A stretch of DNA of 64,000 nucleotides from Oscillospiraceae bacterium (GCA_022801715.1 JAAWSV010000002.1:1-64000); one strand, 5' to 3'; counted from the stretch's first letter, positions 44,134 through 53,881 are shown. Notes: generated by a model from the letters alone, not told the origin. A program made the numbers and translations.

Positions 44134-45051
44134 ATGCTCTGGTATCAGGACTTTGACCGGGTGAGAGAGGAACAGCTGCCCCAGGTGGAGGTGCGCTGTG
44201 AGGAGCCGATGGCCCCCCACACCACTTTCCGCATCGGCGGGCCGGCCCGCCGGATGGTCCTGCCCGCCACGGCGGAGGAGGCCGTACTGCTGCTGCGCCT
44301 GTCGGAGGAGCGGGGATGGCCGGTGCTGCTGCTGGGAGGTGGGTCCAATCTTCTGGTGGCCGACGAGGGGGTGGACTGTCTGGTGATTGCCACCGCCTCC
44401 CTCCAGCAGATAGCGGTGAATGAGGCGTCCGGCATCGTCACCGCCGGGGCCGGGGTGCGTCTGGCCCGTCTGGCTGTAGCCGCGGCGGATGCTGGGCTGG
44501 GCGGTATAGTGTTCGCCCACGGCATCCCAGGCACAGTGGGCGGGGCGGTGTTCATGAACGCCGGGGCCTATGGCGGCGAGATGGCCCAAGTGGTGGAGTC
44601 CGTGACAGCCTGGCTCCCGGGGAAGGGGCTGTGTACCCTCCATCGGGAGGAACTGGACTTCGGCTACCGCCGCAGCCGCTTCTCCGGCGGCGAGGGCGTG
44701 ATCCTCTCCGCCGTGTTCCGCTTGGAGAAGGGCTGTACCTCGGAGGCGCTGCGCCGGGACATGGAGGAGCTGATCCAGCGCCGCCGCGCCAGCCAGCCCT
44801 TGGAGCTGCCCAGCGCCGGCAGTACCTTCAAGCGACCGGAGGGCTACTACGCCGGCACCTTGATCGACCAGTGCGGTCTGAAGGGGCTGAGCGTCGGCGG
44901 CGCGGCGGTATCGGAGAAGCACGCGGGCTTCGTCGTGAACCGGGGCGGCGCCACCTGCGCCGACGTAACCGCCCTGATCGCGGAGATTCAGCGCCGTGTC
45001 CTTGAGGAGACGGGGGTTGGGCTGGAGACGGAAGTAAGAATTGTCAATTAG
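44134..45051 (+). CDS. murB: UDP-N-acetylenolpyruvoylglucosamine reductase
   Basis: FAD-dependent second step of UDP-MurNAc synthesis for peptidoglycan. TTFRIGGPARRMV, LGGGSNLLVAD, GIPGTVGGAVFMNAGAYGGEM and the catalytic-Ser block PSAGSTFKRP near residue 230 mark a type II enzyme. 305 residues. murB-rapZ-yvcK-whiA is a conserved order. The protein ends in Asn with TAG from a box repeat. Confidence 0.96.
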   Translation: MLWYQDFDRVREEQLPQVEVRCEEPMAPHTTFRIGGPARRMVLPATAEEAVLLLRLSEERGWPVLLLGGGSNLLVADEGVDCLVIATASLQQIAVNEASGIVTAGAGVRLARLAVAAADAGLGGIVFAHGIPGTVGGAVFMNAGAYGGEMAQVVESVTAWLPGKGLCTLHREELDFGYRRSRFSGGEGVILSAVFRLEKGCTSEALRRDMEELIQRRRASQPLELPSAGSTFKRPEGYYAGTLIDQCGLKGLSVGGAAVSEKHAGFVVNRGGATCADVTALIAEIQRRVLEETGVGLETEVRIVN

Positions 45052-45126
45052 GAGTTAGGAATGAGGAATTGCGGTGTCCAACTTTGCGGCCCCCAAAATT
45101 CCTGACGCCTAATTCCTCATTCCTGA
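45049..45126. repeat. Inverted pair of box repeats between murB and rapZ
   Basis: AGGAATGAGGAATT at 45057-45070 and its exact complement AATTCCTCATTCCT at 45111-45124 enclose 40 bases. The murB TAG stop (45049-45051) is in the first box region. The arrangement resembles a tiny inverted-repeat element. Confidence 0.8.
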
Positions 45127-45150
45127 TTTGAAAAATAGAGGGGTGATTTT

Positions 45151-46008
45151 TTGGAGATCCTGATTATCTCCGGGCTGTCCGGCGGGGGGAAGAGTAAGGC
45201 GGCCTCCTTTTTGGAGGATATGGGCTACTATATTGTGGACAATATGCCCGCTGGGATTATTTTGAAGTTTGCCGAGTTCTGTGCCGGGGCCCAGGGCCGC
45301 TATGATCGGGCGGCCTTGGTCTATGATGTGCGGGCCGGGGAGGATTTTCAGGAGTTCTTCCGGGTGCTGGATACCCTGCGGGAGGGGGCGATTACCTGCC
45401 GGCTGCTGTTTTTGGAGGCGTCGGTGGACACCCTGATCAAGCGGTACAAGGAGACCCGGCGTCGGCATCCCCTCTATGATGCGTATGGCTCCATTGAGGA
45501 GGCGGTGCGGGGGGAGATGGCCTTGATGGCCCCCGTGCGGGAGCGGGCGGACTTCGTGATCGACTCCTCCACCTATTCCACCAGCCGCCTCCGGGGGGAG
45601 CTGGCAAGGCTCTTCGGCGGCAGCGCGGCCAAGGTGGACATGACGGTAAACGTGGTGTCCTTCGGGTTTAAGCATGGGCTGCCTATGGAGGCGGATCTGG
45701 TGTTTGATGTGCGGTTTATGCCCAATCCCTACTACATCGATGAGCTTCGGAGCAAGACCGGGCTGGACAGCGAGGTCTACGACTACGTGTTCAGCTTTCG
45801 GCAGACGCGGGATTTTTTTGAGCGGCTCAGTGAGCTGCTGCGCTTTGTGCTGCCCTACTACAGAGAGGAAGGCAAGACGGTGCTGGTAGTGGCGGTGGGC
45901 TGTACCGGCGGGCACCACCGGTCTGTGGCGGTGACACGGGCGCTGGTGGACTTTATCCGGGCCCTGGGGTATCAGGTGACGGAGAATCATAGGGATATGA
46001 CGCGATAA
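45151..46008 (+). CDS. rapZ: RNase adapter RapZ
   Basis: Nucleotide-binding regulator, in enterics an adapter for sRNA decay and in Firmicutes (YvcJ) less defined. P-loop SGLSGGGKS, the GYYIVDNMP block, VSFGFKHGLP and the C-terminal VGCTGGHHRSVAVT. 285 residues. TTG start with AGGGGTG upstream. Repeat R4 begins 2 bases after the stop. Confidence 0.95.
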   Translation: MEILIISGLSGGGKSKAASFLEDMGYYIVDNMPAGIILKFAEFCAGAQGRYDRAALVYDVRAGEDFQEFFRVLDTLREGAITCRLLFLEASVDTLIKRYKETRRRHPLYDAYGSIEEAVRGEMALMAPVRERADFVIDSSTYSTSRLRGELARLFGGSAAKVDMTVNVVSFGFKHGLPMEADLVFDVRFMPNPYYIDELRSKTGLDSEVYDYVFSFRQTRDFFERLSELLRFVLPYYREEGKTVLVVAVGCTGGHHRSVAVTRALVDFIRALGYQVTENHRDMTR

Positions 46009-46009
46009 T

Positions 46010-46200
46010 TCAAAAAAATGCAGGCATTTTTTTGAGCGGGGAATGGCGCTGCGCTCTGCGCCTCGCCTATGCCCCTCCCGTGGGGAGGGACATAGGTTCG
46101 ACGCTCGCTCCGCGTAAAGTATTTTTTCCGAGGACGCGGTCCCCGGAAAAAATGATTTTAGTTCATTTGCGGCGTGCGCGCCACAAACCCTTAGGGTGCG
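46010..46200 (+). repeat. Dispersed structured repeat, copy R4
   Basis: It begins 2 bases after the rapZ stop with TCAAAAAAATG-CAGG-CATTTTTTTGA (11 bp). Then come GCGCTGCGCTCTGCGCCTCG, a copy-specific stem CCTATG/CATAGG with CCCTCCC/GGGAGGG, GACGCTCGCTCCGCG, and ATTTTTTCC/GGAAAAAAT enclosing GAGGACGCGGTCCCC. That inner stem has AA/TT changed to GG/CC relative to R1-R3. It ends with TTTGCGGCG/CGCCACAAA and CCCTTAGGG. Confidence 0.88.
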
Positions 46201-46245
46201 GTTGATTTTGGGGAGTTTGTTCCTGTTTGGGATTGAGGATTTGCT

Positions 46246-47274
46246 ATGAGCTTGGATGCGATGCAGCGGCGCCGGGGGCCTCATGTGGTGGCCATTGGCG
46301 GCGGGACGGGGCTTAGTACGATGCTGCGGGGGCTGAAGACCTACACCGAGAATATTACCGCCATCGTTACCGTGGCCGACGACGGGGGCGGGTCCGGGGT
46401 GCTGCGGCAGGAGCTGGGGATGCTGCCGCCGGGGGATATCCGCAACTGTATGGAGGCGCTGGCCAACGTGGAGCCGCTGATGAGTGAGCTGCTTCACTAC
46501 CGTTTTACCGAGGGGAGCTTGGCTGGGCAGAGCTTTGGAAACCTGTTTCTGGCGGCTATGAATGGGATCTCCCCCTCCTTTGACATGGCGGTGACCCGGA
46601 TGAGCCAAGTGCTGGCCATCACCGGGCGGGTTCTGCCGGTGACTACCGCCGATGTGCAGCTTCGGGCGGAGCTGGAGAGCGGGGCCGCGGTGACGGGGGA
46701 GTCCAAGATCTTTTATGCCAAGAAGCTGGAGGACTGCCGTATCCGCCGGGTGGGGCTGGTGCCGGAGCGGCCCATGGCCCTGCCGGCGGCCTTGGACGCG
46801 ATTCACCACGCGGACCTGCTGGTGCTGGGGCCGGGGAGCCTCTACACCAGCATCATTCCCAACCTGTTGGTGGAGGGGGTGGTCCAAGCCATCCGGGCGG
46901 TGGACTGCCTGAAGGTCTACGTGGCCAACGTGATGACGCAGGAGGGGGAGACCGAGGGGTACACCCTCTCCGACCATATTGAGGCCCTGTTTACCCACGC
47001 CGGCGGCGCGGGGCTGTTCGATCTGTGTTTGGTGAACGACGCTCCGGTGCCGGAGGCAGTGCTCTGCCGTTACGCCGAGGAGGGCGCCGGTCCGGTGGAG
47101 GTGGACAGCGATGTCTGCACTGGCTTAGGCGTGGAGCTGGTGCGCGCCCCGGTGTCCACGGTGCGGGGGGCCTTGGTTCGGCATGATCCGGACCGCTTGG
47201 CCGCCGCGCTGCTGCACCTGCACAACACCAGAAGCGTCCGTCTGGCCGGCGGCGGGTATCGGAAGGAGCGGTGA
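46246..47274 (+). CDS. yvcK: YvcK/CofD-like gluconeogenesis factor
   Basis: UDP-sugar-binding protein needed for growth on gluconeogenic carbon and for correct cell shape in Bacillus. AIGGGTGLSTMLRGLK, VADDGGGSGVLRQE, PPGDIRNCMEALA and GPGSLYTSIIPNLLV are diagnostic. 342 residues. Placed between rapZ and whiA as in most Firmicutes and Actinobacteria. Confidence 0.94.
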   Translation: MSLDAMQRRRGPHVVAIGGGTGLSTMLRGLKTYTENITAIVTVADDGGGSGVLRQELGMLPPGDIRNCMEALANVEPLMSELLHYRFTEGSLAGQSFGNLFLAAMNGISPSFDMAVTRMSQVLAITGRVLPVTTADVQLRAELESGAAVTGESKIFYAKKLEDCRIRRVGLVPERPMALPAALDAIHHADLLVLGPGSLYTSIIPNLLVEGVVQAIRAVDCLKVYVANVMTQEGETEGYTLSDHIEALFTHAGGAGLFDLCLVNDAPVPEAVLCRYAEEGAGPVEVDSDVCTGLGVELVRAPVSTVRGALVRHDPDRLAAALLHLHNTRSVRLAGGGYRKER

Positions 47275-47367
47275 GCGCTGTCCCGCCGCGCTCTGTGCGG
47301 GCTCTGCGGCGCGGACCGGGGGCAGGTGTTGGTATTTGAGAGAGAAACATGTGAGAGGGGGGAGATT

Positions 47368-48264
47368 ATGTCCTTTTCCAGTGATGTGAAAAGCGAGCTG
47401 TGCCGGCTGGGTGTCTCTAAGCTCTGCTGCGCCCGGTCGGAGGCCTATGGAGTGCTGCTGTGCTGCAGCACCTTCACCGCCCGGGAGGTGCGGATCGTCA
47501 CCGAGAGCGCCGACTTTGCCGCCCGGCTGCCCAAGCTCTTTCAACGCTCCTTCGGCGTGGCCTTCGACCGCCTGCCGGAGGCGGAGGAGGGGCGAAAGTT
47601 CGTCTTTCAGATTACCGGACAGGACAAGCTCCACACCATCGTCGATCTCTTGGGCTATGAGGCCCGGCAGAATTTGGTCCTCCACATCAACTTCGCCATG
47701 CTGGAGGAGGACTGCTGCCGGGATGCCTTCCTCCGGGGGGCCTTTCTGGCTGGAGGCAGCGTCACCGACCCGGTGAAGCGCTACCACTTGGAGCTGACCA
47801 CCAGCCACCTCCAGGCCAGCCGGGAGCTGTCGGCCCTGCTGCGGGAGATGGGGTATGAGCCCAGGCAGGTGGTCAGAAGCGGCTACCAGGTGACCTATTT
47901 CAAGAGCAGCCGCCAGATTGAGGAGCTGCTGACCCGTGTGGGGGCGCCCCTCTCGGCCATGGAGCTGATGAACGCCAAGGCGGAGAAGGACCTGCGCAAC
48001 GGCGTCAACCGCCGGGTGAACTGCGAGGCGGCCAACGTGGGCAAGGTGGTGGACGCCGCCTTGGAACAGCTCTCCGCCATCAGCCGCCTCTATGAGCTGG
48101 GCCGTGTGGAGGACCTGCCGGAGAAGCTGAAGGAGACGATCATCCTCCGGGAGACCTACCCGGAGCTGTCCCTCAGCGAGCTGGCGGCGGAGTTTGACCC
48201 GCCTATCAGCAAATCCGCCCTGAGCCACCGCCTGCGTAAGCTCACCGAGCTGGCGCAGCAGTAG
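47368..48264 (+). CDS. whiA: DNA-binding protein WhiA
   Basis: Homing-endonuclease-like N-terminal domain (FSSDVKSELCRL, GAFLAGGSV) and a C-terminal helix-turn-helix (LSELAAEFDPPISKSALSHRLRKL). It influences cell division and chromosome segregation in Firmicutes and sporulation in Streptomyces. 298 residues. The start at 47368 follows GAGGGGGGAG; the track start adds 14 unconserved residues. Confidence 0.95.
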   Translation: MSFSSDVKSELCRLGVSKLCCARSEAYGVLLCCSTFTAREVRIVTESADFAARLPKLFQRSFGVAFDRLPEAEEGRKFVFQITGQDKLHTIVDLLGYEARQNLVLHINFAMLEEDCCRDAFLRGAFLAGGSVTDPVKRYHLELTTSHLQASRELSALLREMGYEPRQVVRSGYQVTYFKSSRQIEELLTRVGAPLSAMELMNAKAEKDLRNGVNRRVNCEAANVGKVVDAALEQLSAISRLYELGRVEDLPEKLKETIILRETYPELSLSELAAEFDPPISKSALSHRLRKLTELAQQ

Positions 48265-48276
48265 GAGAGAGACGCT

Positions 48277-49074
48277 ATGAGGAGGAGGATTGCCCTGCTG
48301 GCGGTGCTGGCCGCCGTTGTTTTATTGATAGCTGTCTATGTGAAGCGGAACACCTTCTCTTACACCAATTTGGTGGATGAGGCCGACCGGATTCAGGCCC
48401 GTGTCCTGCTGGAGGAGGCCGGGGTTTCCCGGGAAAATATAGACGGTCTCTTTTCTTTGATCGAGGCGTTCTACCAAGATCCCTATCCCTATCTGGCGGA
48501 GCAGGGCTTTCAAAGGGCACTGATCCCCCTCTTCTCCTACCGGGATCAGGATGCCTTCGACCACTTTGACCGACAGCCGGACAGCTCTCTGACCTGCCGC
48601 ATGGCGGCGTTTCTGCTTCTGAAGGACAGTATCCGGTTTCCCGATGTCCTTCCAACGGCGCCGGAGGAGAAGGACCCCATGAGCCAGCGGTGTCTCGCGG
48701 CAGAGCAGGATCGCCTCCACTACAATCTGCTCTTTGCCAACGTGGAGGGGCAGGCTGTCCGCTCCTCGGAGGATCTGGCCACCGGGGTGTCGGACTATTG
48801 GAGTGAGGTGGGGATTGATTTTTCAGGCGGTGTAAAGGCAAAACTTTTGACAGTCTATGGCTCCGATGGCGGAGAGATTCAGAACTTCCACACCGCTGTG
48901 GCGATTTCCTCGGGGGAGGAGATCTGGCTGTTGGAGAAGTATGACCCCCTCTACCCCTACCAGCTCTCCCGTTTCACCGGGGAGGCGCAGCTGGTGTGCT
49001 ACCTGCGGCGCCGGGTTTTGGGGTGTCCCTATGCCGCTGTCTTTCAGGGCGGCGAGTGCCTCTGGGTGAAATGA
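48277..49074 (+). CDS. DUF4300-like membrane-anchored protein
   Basis: 265 residues. One N-terminal transmembrane helix (IALLAVLAAVVLLIAVYV) precedes an extracytoplasmic domain containing YTNLVDEADRIQARVLLEEAG, a Cys-Arg-Met-Ala-Ala-Phe block (TCRMAAFLLLKDSI) and a late beta-rich part (IWLLEKYDPLYPYQLSRF). The pattern resembles DUF4300 proteins of Firmicutes, from memory. Role unknown. It lies 12 bases after whiA, so it is likely co-transcribed. Confidence 0.65.
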   Translation: MRRRIALLAVLAAVVLLIAVYVKRNTFSYTNLVDEADRIQARVLLEEAGVSRENIDGLFSLIEAFYQDPYPYLAEQGFQRALIPLFSYRDQDAFDHFDRQPDSSLTCRMAAFLLLKDSIRFPDVLPTAPEEKDPMSQRCLAAEQDRLHYNLLFANVEGQAVRSSEDLATGVSDYWSEVGIDFSGGVKAKLLTVYGSDGGEIQNFHTAVAISSGEEIWLLEKYDPLYPYQLSRFTGEAQLVCYLRRRVLGCPYAAVFQGGECLWVK

Positions 49075-49075
49075 A

Positions 49076-49104
49076 TTGATATCTGTCAATATCTTAGATA
49101 AAAA
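49076..49104 (+). promoter_or_regulatory. Candidate promoter of the C_GCAxxG_C_C gene
   Basis: TTGATA, a 17-base spacer and TAAAAA; the -35 is good and the -10 weak. Confidence 0.4.
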
Positions 49105-49150
49105 GTGACGAAGTCCCGGAGAGAACCGGGGCGGAACAGGAGGAACTACT

Positions 49151-49606
49151 ATGGATCGTGCACAGAGGGCGGTGGCGCTCCACGATAACGGGGCCAACTG
49201 CGGCCAGGCGATTGTCTGCGCCTTCTCGGACATCACCGGACTCAGCGAGGAGATGGGTATGAAGGTCTGCGGTACCTTCGGCGGCGGCTTCCGCTGCGGG
49301 GAGATCTGCGGAGCGGTCAGCGGCGCGGGGGTGATATTGGGGATTCTCTATCCCCATGTGGAGATCCGGGACATGAAGGCCAAGTCCTTCGTCTCCAAGA
49401 AGATGATGGAGTTTGAGCGCCGCTTCTTAGAGCGCTTCCCGGCCCTCTGCTGCCGTGACATCCGTGATCTGCCGGTGAATACGGAGGCCAGCCCCACAGC
49501 CAAGCGGCTGGAGGTGAAGCGCTCCTGCTCGGTGTATATTGCGGCGGCGGCGGAGATTTTGGAGGAAATGATTGCGGAGAGCGGGGAAATGGGGAATGCG
49601 GAATGA
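49151..49606 (+). CDS. C_GCAxxG_C_C family redox-associated protein
   Basis: 151 residues with the family's spaced cysteines: NCGQAIVCAF, FRCGEICGAVSGAGVILG, CCRDI and SCSVY. Such proteins occur widely in anaerobes and are thought to bind a redox cofactor or cluster; no defined reaction is known. The C-terminal tail GEMGNAE arises from GGGGAATGCGGAATG, reminiscent of the box repeats. The SD is AGGAGG. Confidence 0.85.
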   Translation: MDRAQRAVALHDNGANCGQAIVCAFSDITGLSEEMGMKVCGTFGGGFRCGEICGAVSGAGVILGILYPHVEIRDMKAKSFVSKKMMEFERRFLERFPALCCRDIRDLPVNTEASPTAKRLEVKRSCSVYIAAAAEILEEMIAESGEMGNAE

Positions 49607-49727
49607 AGGTTTCCGGATGCGCCGGATGATTTATAATGTGCGCTGTGATCCTTTCGTTCTGTCATTCTTTTGATTCATCTTTGTTTTTATTTAAGACAAG
49701 GATACTTTTCTGTTTTTTCATTTCAAT

Positions 49728-49747
49728 CATTCCTAATTCCTAATTTG
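49728..49747 (-). repeat. Box repeat before dnaE (reverse form)
   Basis: CATTCCTAATTCCTAATTTG, two tandem reversed boxes immediately upstream of the dnaE SD. Confidence 0.7.
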
Positions 49748-49762
49748 AAAGGGGGGCTTTCT

Positions 49763-52700
49763 ATGTCTTTCGTCCACCTCCATGTACATACGGAGTACAG
49801 CCTTCTTGATGGGGCTTGCCGGATTAAAGGGCTGGTGAAGCGGGTCAAGGAGCTGGGGCAGACAGCGGTGGCGATTACGGACCACGGGTGTATGTACGGG
49901 GTTATTGATTTCTACCGGGCCTGTGTGGCCGAGGGAATTAAGCCCATTATTGGCTGCGAGGTCTATATGACGCCCCCCGGGCGGTCCCGCTTGGATAAGA
50001 TACACGAGTTTGATGCCTCCAGCCGGCACTTGGTGCTGCTGTGCAAAAATGAGGAGGGCTATCGGAATCTGAGCTACTTGGTGAGCAAGGGGTACACCGA
50101 GGGGTTCTACATCAAGCCCCGGATTGACATGGAGCTGCTGCGGAAGCACTGCGGGGGGCTTATCGCCCTGTCGGCCTGTCTCGCCGGGGAGATTCCCAAG
50201 CGGATCTTGAACCAAGGCTTCGACAGCGCCAAGGAGTACGCCCTGGAGATGCAGGCGCTCTTCGGGGAGGGGAGCTTCTACTTGGAGCTGCAAAATCACG
50301 GCATTCGGGAGCAGCGGGAGGTAAACCGGGCGTTGCTGCGCCTCCATGAGGAGACGGGCATCCCCTTGGTGTGTACCAACGACTGCCACTACCTGAGCAA
50401 GGAGGATGCGGAGAGCCACGACGTGCTGCTGTGTATCCAGACGGGGAAGACTGTGGACGATGAGAACCGGATGCGCTATGAGCCGCGGAACTTCTATGTC
50501 CGGTCCACCGAGGAGATGGAGAGCCTTTTTGACGGCTACCCGGAGGCGGTGGAGAATACCCAGCGGATTGCCGATCTATGTGAGCTCACCTTCACCTTCG
50601 GCAAGTATCACCTGCCCCAGTTCCCCCTGCCGGAGGGGGAGACGGAGGCCTTCTCCTATCTAAAAAAGCTCTGTGAGGCGGGGTTTCAGCGGCGGTATGG
50701 GGAGGCCCACCCGGAGTATCGGGTACAGCTGGACTATGAGCTGAACATGATAGAGCGGATGGGGTTTACCGACTATTTTTTGATTGTCGCGGACTTTGTG
50801 AACTATGCCCGGGACGTGGATATCCCCGTGGGGCCCGGGCGGGGCAGCGCGGCGGGGAGCATCGTCTCCTACTGCCTATCTATCACCGATGTGGACCCCA
50901 TGCAGTACGGGCTGTACTTCGAGCGGTTTTTGAACCCGGAGCGGGTGAGTATGCCGGATATTGACATGGACTTCGGCGACACCCGGCGGGACGAGGTCTT
51001 TGACTACGTTCAGCGCAAGTACGGCGCGGATCACGTGGCCCACATTGTCACCTTCGGCACCATGGCCGCCCGGGGGGCCATCCGGGACGTGGGTCGGGTG
51101 CTGAATATGCCCTACGCCGACGTGGATGTGGTGGCCAAGCAGGTGCCCAGCGGGCCCAACAACCTGCACATCTCCTTGGCGGAGGCCCTGCGGCTGTCCA
51201 AGCCCCTGAAGGACATGTACGACGGCGACCCCCAGATCAAAAAGCTCATCGACACCGCCCAGTCCTTGGAGGGGATGCCCCGGCACGCCTCCACACACGC
51301 CGCCGGCGTGGTGATCACCAAGGAGCCGGTGGTGAACTATGTGCCCTTGGCCACCAACGACGACACCGTGGTCTGTCAGTACACCATGGTGACGCTGGAG
51401 GAGCTGGGGCTTCTCAAGATGGACTTTTTGGCTCTCAGAAACCTGACGGTGCTGGAGGACGCGGTGCAGATGCTCCGCCGGCGGGAGCCGGACTTCAATC
51501 TGAAGGATATCCCCGAGGATGACAGCGCCGTGTTCGAGATGCTGACGGCGGGGAAGACCAGCGGCGTGTTCCAGATGGAGTCGGCGGGGATGACCGGGGT
51601 CTGTGTGGGCCTCAAGCCCCAGTCCATTGAGGATTTAACCGCTATCGTGGCACTGTACCGGCCGGGGCCTATGGAATCCATCCCCCGGTTCATCGCCTGC
51701 AAGCACGACCCCAAGCTGGTGACCTATAAGCACCCGTCGCTGGAGCCGATTTTATCCATCACTTACGGCTGCATCGTTTATCAGGAGCAGGTGATGCAGA
51801 TTTTCCAGCAGCTGGCGGGGTACTCCTTGGGGCAGGCGGACATGGTGCGCCGGGCCATGAGCAAGAAGAAGGCCAAGGATTTGGAGCGGGAACATGCGGC
51901 CTTCCTCCACGGGGATGCGGACCGGGGGATCACCGGCTGCGTGGCCAACGGCATCCCAGAGGGCGTGGCACAGGCCATCTACAGCGAGATCTATGACTTC
52001 GCCAACTACGCCTTCAACAAAGCCCACGCGGTGAGCTACGCCATCGTGGCCTATCAGACCGCTTGGTTCAAGGTCCACCACCCCCGGGAGTACATGGCGG
52101 CCCTGTTGACCAGTGTGCTGGACAACTCCGACAGGGTGGGCGAGTACATCGCCGAGTGCAAGGAGTGGAACATCGCCCTGCTGCCCCCAGATGTGAACCG
52201 CTCCTCGGACAGCTTCACCGTGGAGGAGGAGGGCATCCGCTTCGGGCTGGTGGCCATTAAGAACATCGGCCGCAGCTTCATCCAGTCGGTGATGAGGGAG
52301 CGGGAGGAGAACGGGCCCTTCCTCAGCTTTCAGGACTTCTGCCAGCGCCTCAGCGGGGCGGACATGAACAAGCGGGCGGTGGAGAATCTGATCCGCGCCG
52401 GGGCCTTCGACAGCTTGGGCGCCCGCCGGTCCCAGCTTATTGCCGTCCACGAGCGGGTGCTGGACAGCATCAGTGACAGCCGGCGGCAGAATCTGGAGGG
52501 GCAGATGGACTTCTTCGGCCTCTCCGGGGAGCCGAGACATACGGAAATCCCCCTGCCGGACATCCCCGAGTACACGGCGGGGGAGCGGATGACCATGGAG
52601 AAGGAGACCACCGGCCTCTATCTCTCCGGCCACCCCATGGACGCCTACCGCGCGGCGGCCCGGAGGATCGGGGCGGTGCCCATTGTCCGCATCCACGAGG

Positions 52701-53257
52701 ACTTCGCCCGGGAGGAGGGGCCACAGCAATTTCAGGACGGACAGAGGGTGACAATTGCCGGTGTGATCACCGCCAGCAAGACCAAGACCACCAAAAATAA
52801 CACCCTCATGGCCTATGTCACCGTGGAGGACGACACCTCCTCCATTGAGCTGCTGTGCTTCAGCCGAACCCTCCAGACCTGCGGGGCCTATCTCCAGACC
52901 AACCAGAGTGTGGTGGTCCGGGGGAAGCTCTCTGTCCGGGACGAGAAGGCGGTACAGCTCCTCTGCGACAGCGCCGGCCCCCTCAGTGAGGACCCCAACG
53001 CCGCGGCTCTGCCGGGGGAGGGGGGCGACCGCCGCCCTCCGGTGGCCGGTGAGACAGTGTATCTACGCCTGAAGAGCGAGTCGGGCCGGGAGTTCCGCTA
53101 CCTGCAGCTTCTGCTGCAGATGTTCCCCGGTCAGACCCCGGTGAAGATTCGCCTCACCGACTCCGGACGCCTCTTGGGCGCCGCCTGCCTCCTCCACGCC
53201 TCCTTGGTGCGGGAGCTGAAGGAGGTCTATGGGGAGGAGAATGTGGTGATCAAGTAG
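49763..53257 (+). CDS. dnaE: DNA polymerase III alpha subunit DnaE
   Basis: Second replicative polymerase of Gram-positives, extending RNA primers before PolC takes over. PHP domain FVHLHVHTEYSLLDGA at residues 2-17; catalytic acidic pair in PDIDMDF near 399; clamp motif QMDFFG near 914; OB-fold (VTIAGVITASKTKTTKNNT) near 996. 1164 residues; no exonuclease insertion. The start at 49763 has AAAGGGGGGC upstream; the track ORF starts 31 codons early, across a box repeat. Confidence 0.97.
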   Translation: MSFVHLHVHTEYSLLDGACRIKGLVKRVKELGQTAVAITDHGCMYGVIDFYRACVAEGIKPIIGCEVYMTPPGRSRLDKIHEFDASSRHLVLLCKNEEGYRNLSYLVSKGYTEGFYIKPRIDMELLRKHCGGLIALSACLAGEIPKRILNQGFDSAKEYALEMQALFGEGSFYLELQNHGIREQREVNRALLRLHEETGIPLVCTNDCHYLSKEDAESHDVLLCIQTGKTVDDENRMRYEPRNFYVRSTEEMESLFDGYPEAVENTQRIADLCELTFTFGKYHLPQFPLPEGETEAFSYLKKLCEAGFQRRYGEAHPEYRVQLDYELNMIERMGFTDYFLIVADFVNYARDVDIPVGPGRGSAAGSIVSYCLSITDVDPMQYGLYFERFLNPERVSMPDIDMDFGDTRRDEVFDYVQRKYGADHVAHIVTFGTMAARGAIRDVGRVLNMPYADVDVVAKQVPSGPNNLHISLAEALRLSKPLKDMYDGDPQIKKLIDTAQSLEGMPRHASTHAAGVVITKEPVVNYVPLATNDDTVVCQYTMVTLEELGLLKMDFLALRNLTVLEDAVQMLRRREPDFNLKDIPEDDSAVFEMLTAGKTSGVFQMESAGMTGVCVGLKPQSIEDLTAIVALYRPGPMESIPRFIACKHDPKLVTYKHPSLEPILSITYGCIVYQEQVMQIFQQLAGYSLGQADMVRRAMSKKKAKDLEREHAAFLHGDADRGITGCVANGIPEGVAQAIYSEIYDFANYAFNKAHAVSYAIVAYQTAWFKVHHPREYMAALLTSVLDNSDRVGEYIAECKEWNIALLPPDVNRSSDSFTVEEEGIRFGLVAIKNIGRSFIQSVMREREENGPFLSFQDFCQRLSGADMNKRAVENLIRAGAFDSLGARRSQLIAVHERVLDSISDSRRQNLEGQMDFFGLSGEPRHTEIPLPDIPEYTAGERMTMEKETTGLYLSGHPMDAYRAAARRIGAVPIVRIHEDFAREEGPQQFQDGQRVTIAGVITASKTKTTKNNTLMAYVTVEDDTSSIELLCFSRTLQTCGAYLQTNQSVVVRGKLSVRDEKAVQLLCDSAGPLSEDPNAAALPGEGGDRRPPVAGETVYLRLKSESGREFRYLQLLLQMFPGQTPVKIRLTDSGRLLGAACLLHASLVRELKEVYGEENVVIK

Positions 53258-53259
53258 CA

Positions 53260-53312
53260 GAAAACAGAAAGCAGGGACCGGAGCTTTGCTCCGGTCCCTG
53301 CTTTCTGTTTTC
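53260..53312. terminator. Bidirectional terminator between dnaE and the DUF4364 gene
   Basis: A 25-bp perfect stem beginning GAAAACAGAAAGCAGGGACC with a TTT loop. A-rich and T-rich ends allow termination of both converging genes. Confidence 0.95.
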
Positions 53313-53838
53313 AATCAAACTCGTATAATGCGCTGATAATTTTGGAGTACAGGGTCTCCGCGTCCTTGCGGAACCGCTTTTGCAGCTCCTTGGCCATGGC
53401 CTCCTTTGTTACCAGCAGCTCCAGCTTCATCACGCTCTCCTGCTCGTCGCTGAGGGAGAGGGTCACGGTATAGCTCCCCGAGGGGCGCTGGGTGATCTCA
53501 GCCCCAATCAGGGCGTTCCGGCGCAGGTGCTGGTTATAGACGGCGATGTTCTTCTCCGCCTGCATCCGCACGGAGTAGGGGAGGCTGTCCTCGGTGGCGG
53601 CGCTGTTGGATCGGCCCTTATCAGTGATGGCGTAGCGCCCCTCAGTGAGACGCAGGTGTTCCGTGCGTACCAAGTCGGCCATACACTGGGAGAAGTCGAA
53701 GTAGTCCACCCCCTCGTCGCACATGGAGAGCTCCTGAAGCGCCTCAAAGGGGACGCTCTCGGAGAGGCGGGCGGCGATGTAGAGGATCAGAAATTTGATT
53801 TCCAGCTTGTCGCTGATAAAACCGCCAAATTGGGGCAT
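53311..53838 (-). CDS. DUF4364 family protein
   Basis: 175 residues. DKLEIKFLILYI, CDEGVDYFDFSQCMADLV and EHLRLTEGRYAITDKG fit DUF4364, a clostridial family with a winged-helix-like N-terminal part, so a regulatory role is possible but unproven. The start at 53838 (MPQFGGF) has AAAAGGAGGGA upstream; the track ORF adds 35 codons that overlap the promoter. Convergent with dnaE. Confidence 0.85.
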   Translation of the reverse strand: MPQFGGFISDKLEIKFLILYIAARLSESVPFEALQELSMCDEGVDYFDFSQCMADLVRTEHLRLTEGRYAITDKGRSNSAATEDSLPYSVRMQAEKNIAVYNQHLRRNALIGAEITQRPSGSYTVTLSLSDEQESVMKLELLVTKEAMAKELQKRFRKDAETLYSKIISALYEFD

Positions 53839-53881
53839 AGGGGTCCCTCCTTTTGAGATGTGGATGGAAAAACATAAGTAT

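Noticed and set aside
43117-44922. 601-residue minus-strand ORF
   Set aside because: Antisense shadow of glcK and murB with biased composition and no motif.
45109-46998. 629-residue minus-strand ORF
   Set aside because: Antisense to rapZ and yvcK and crosses repeat R4; no domain visible.
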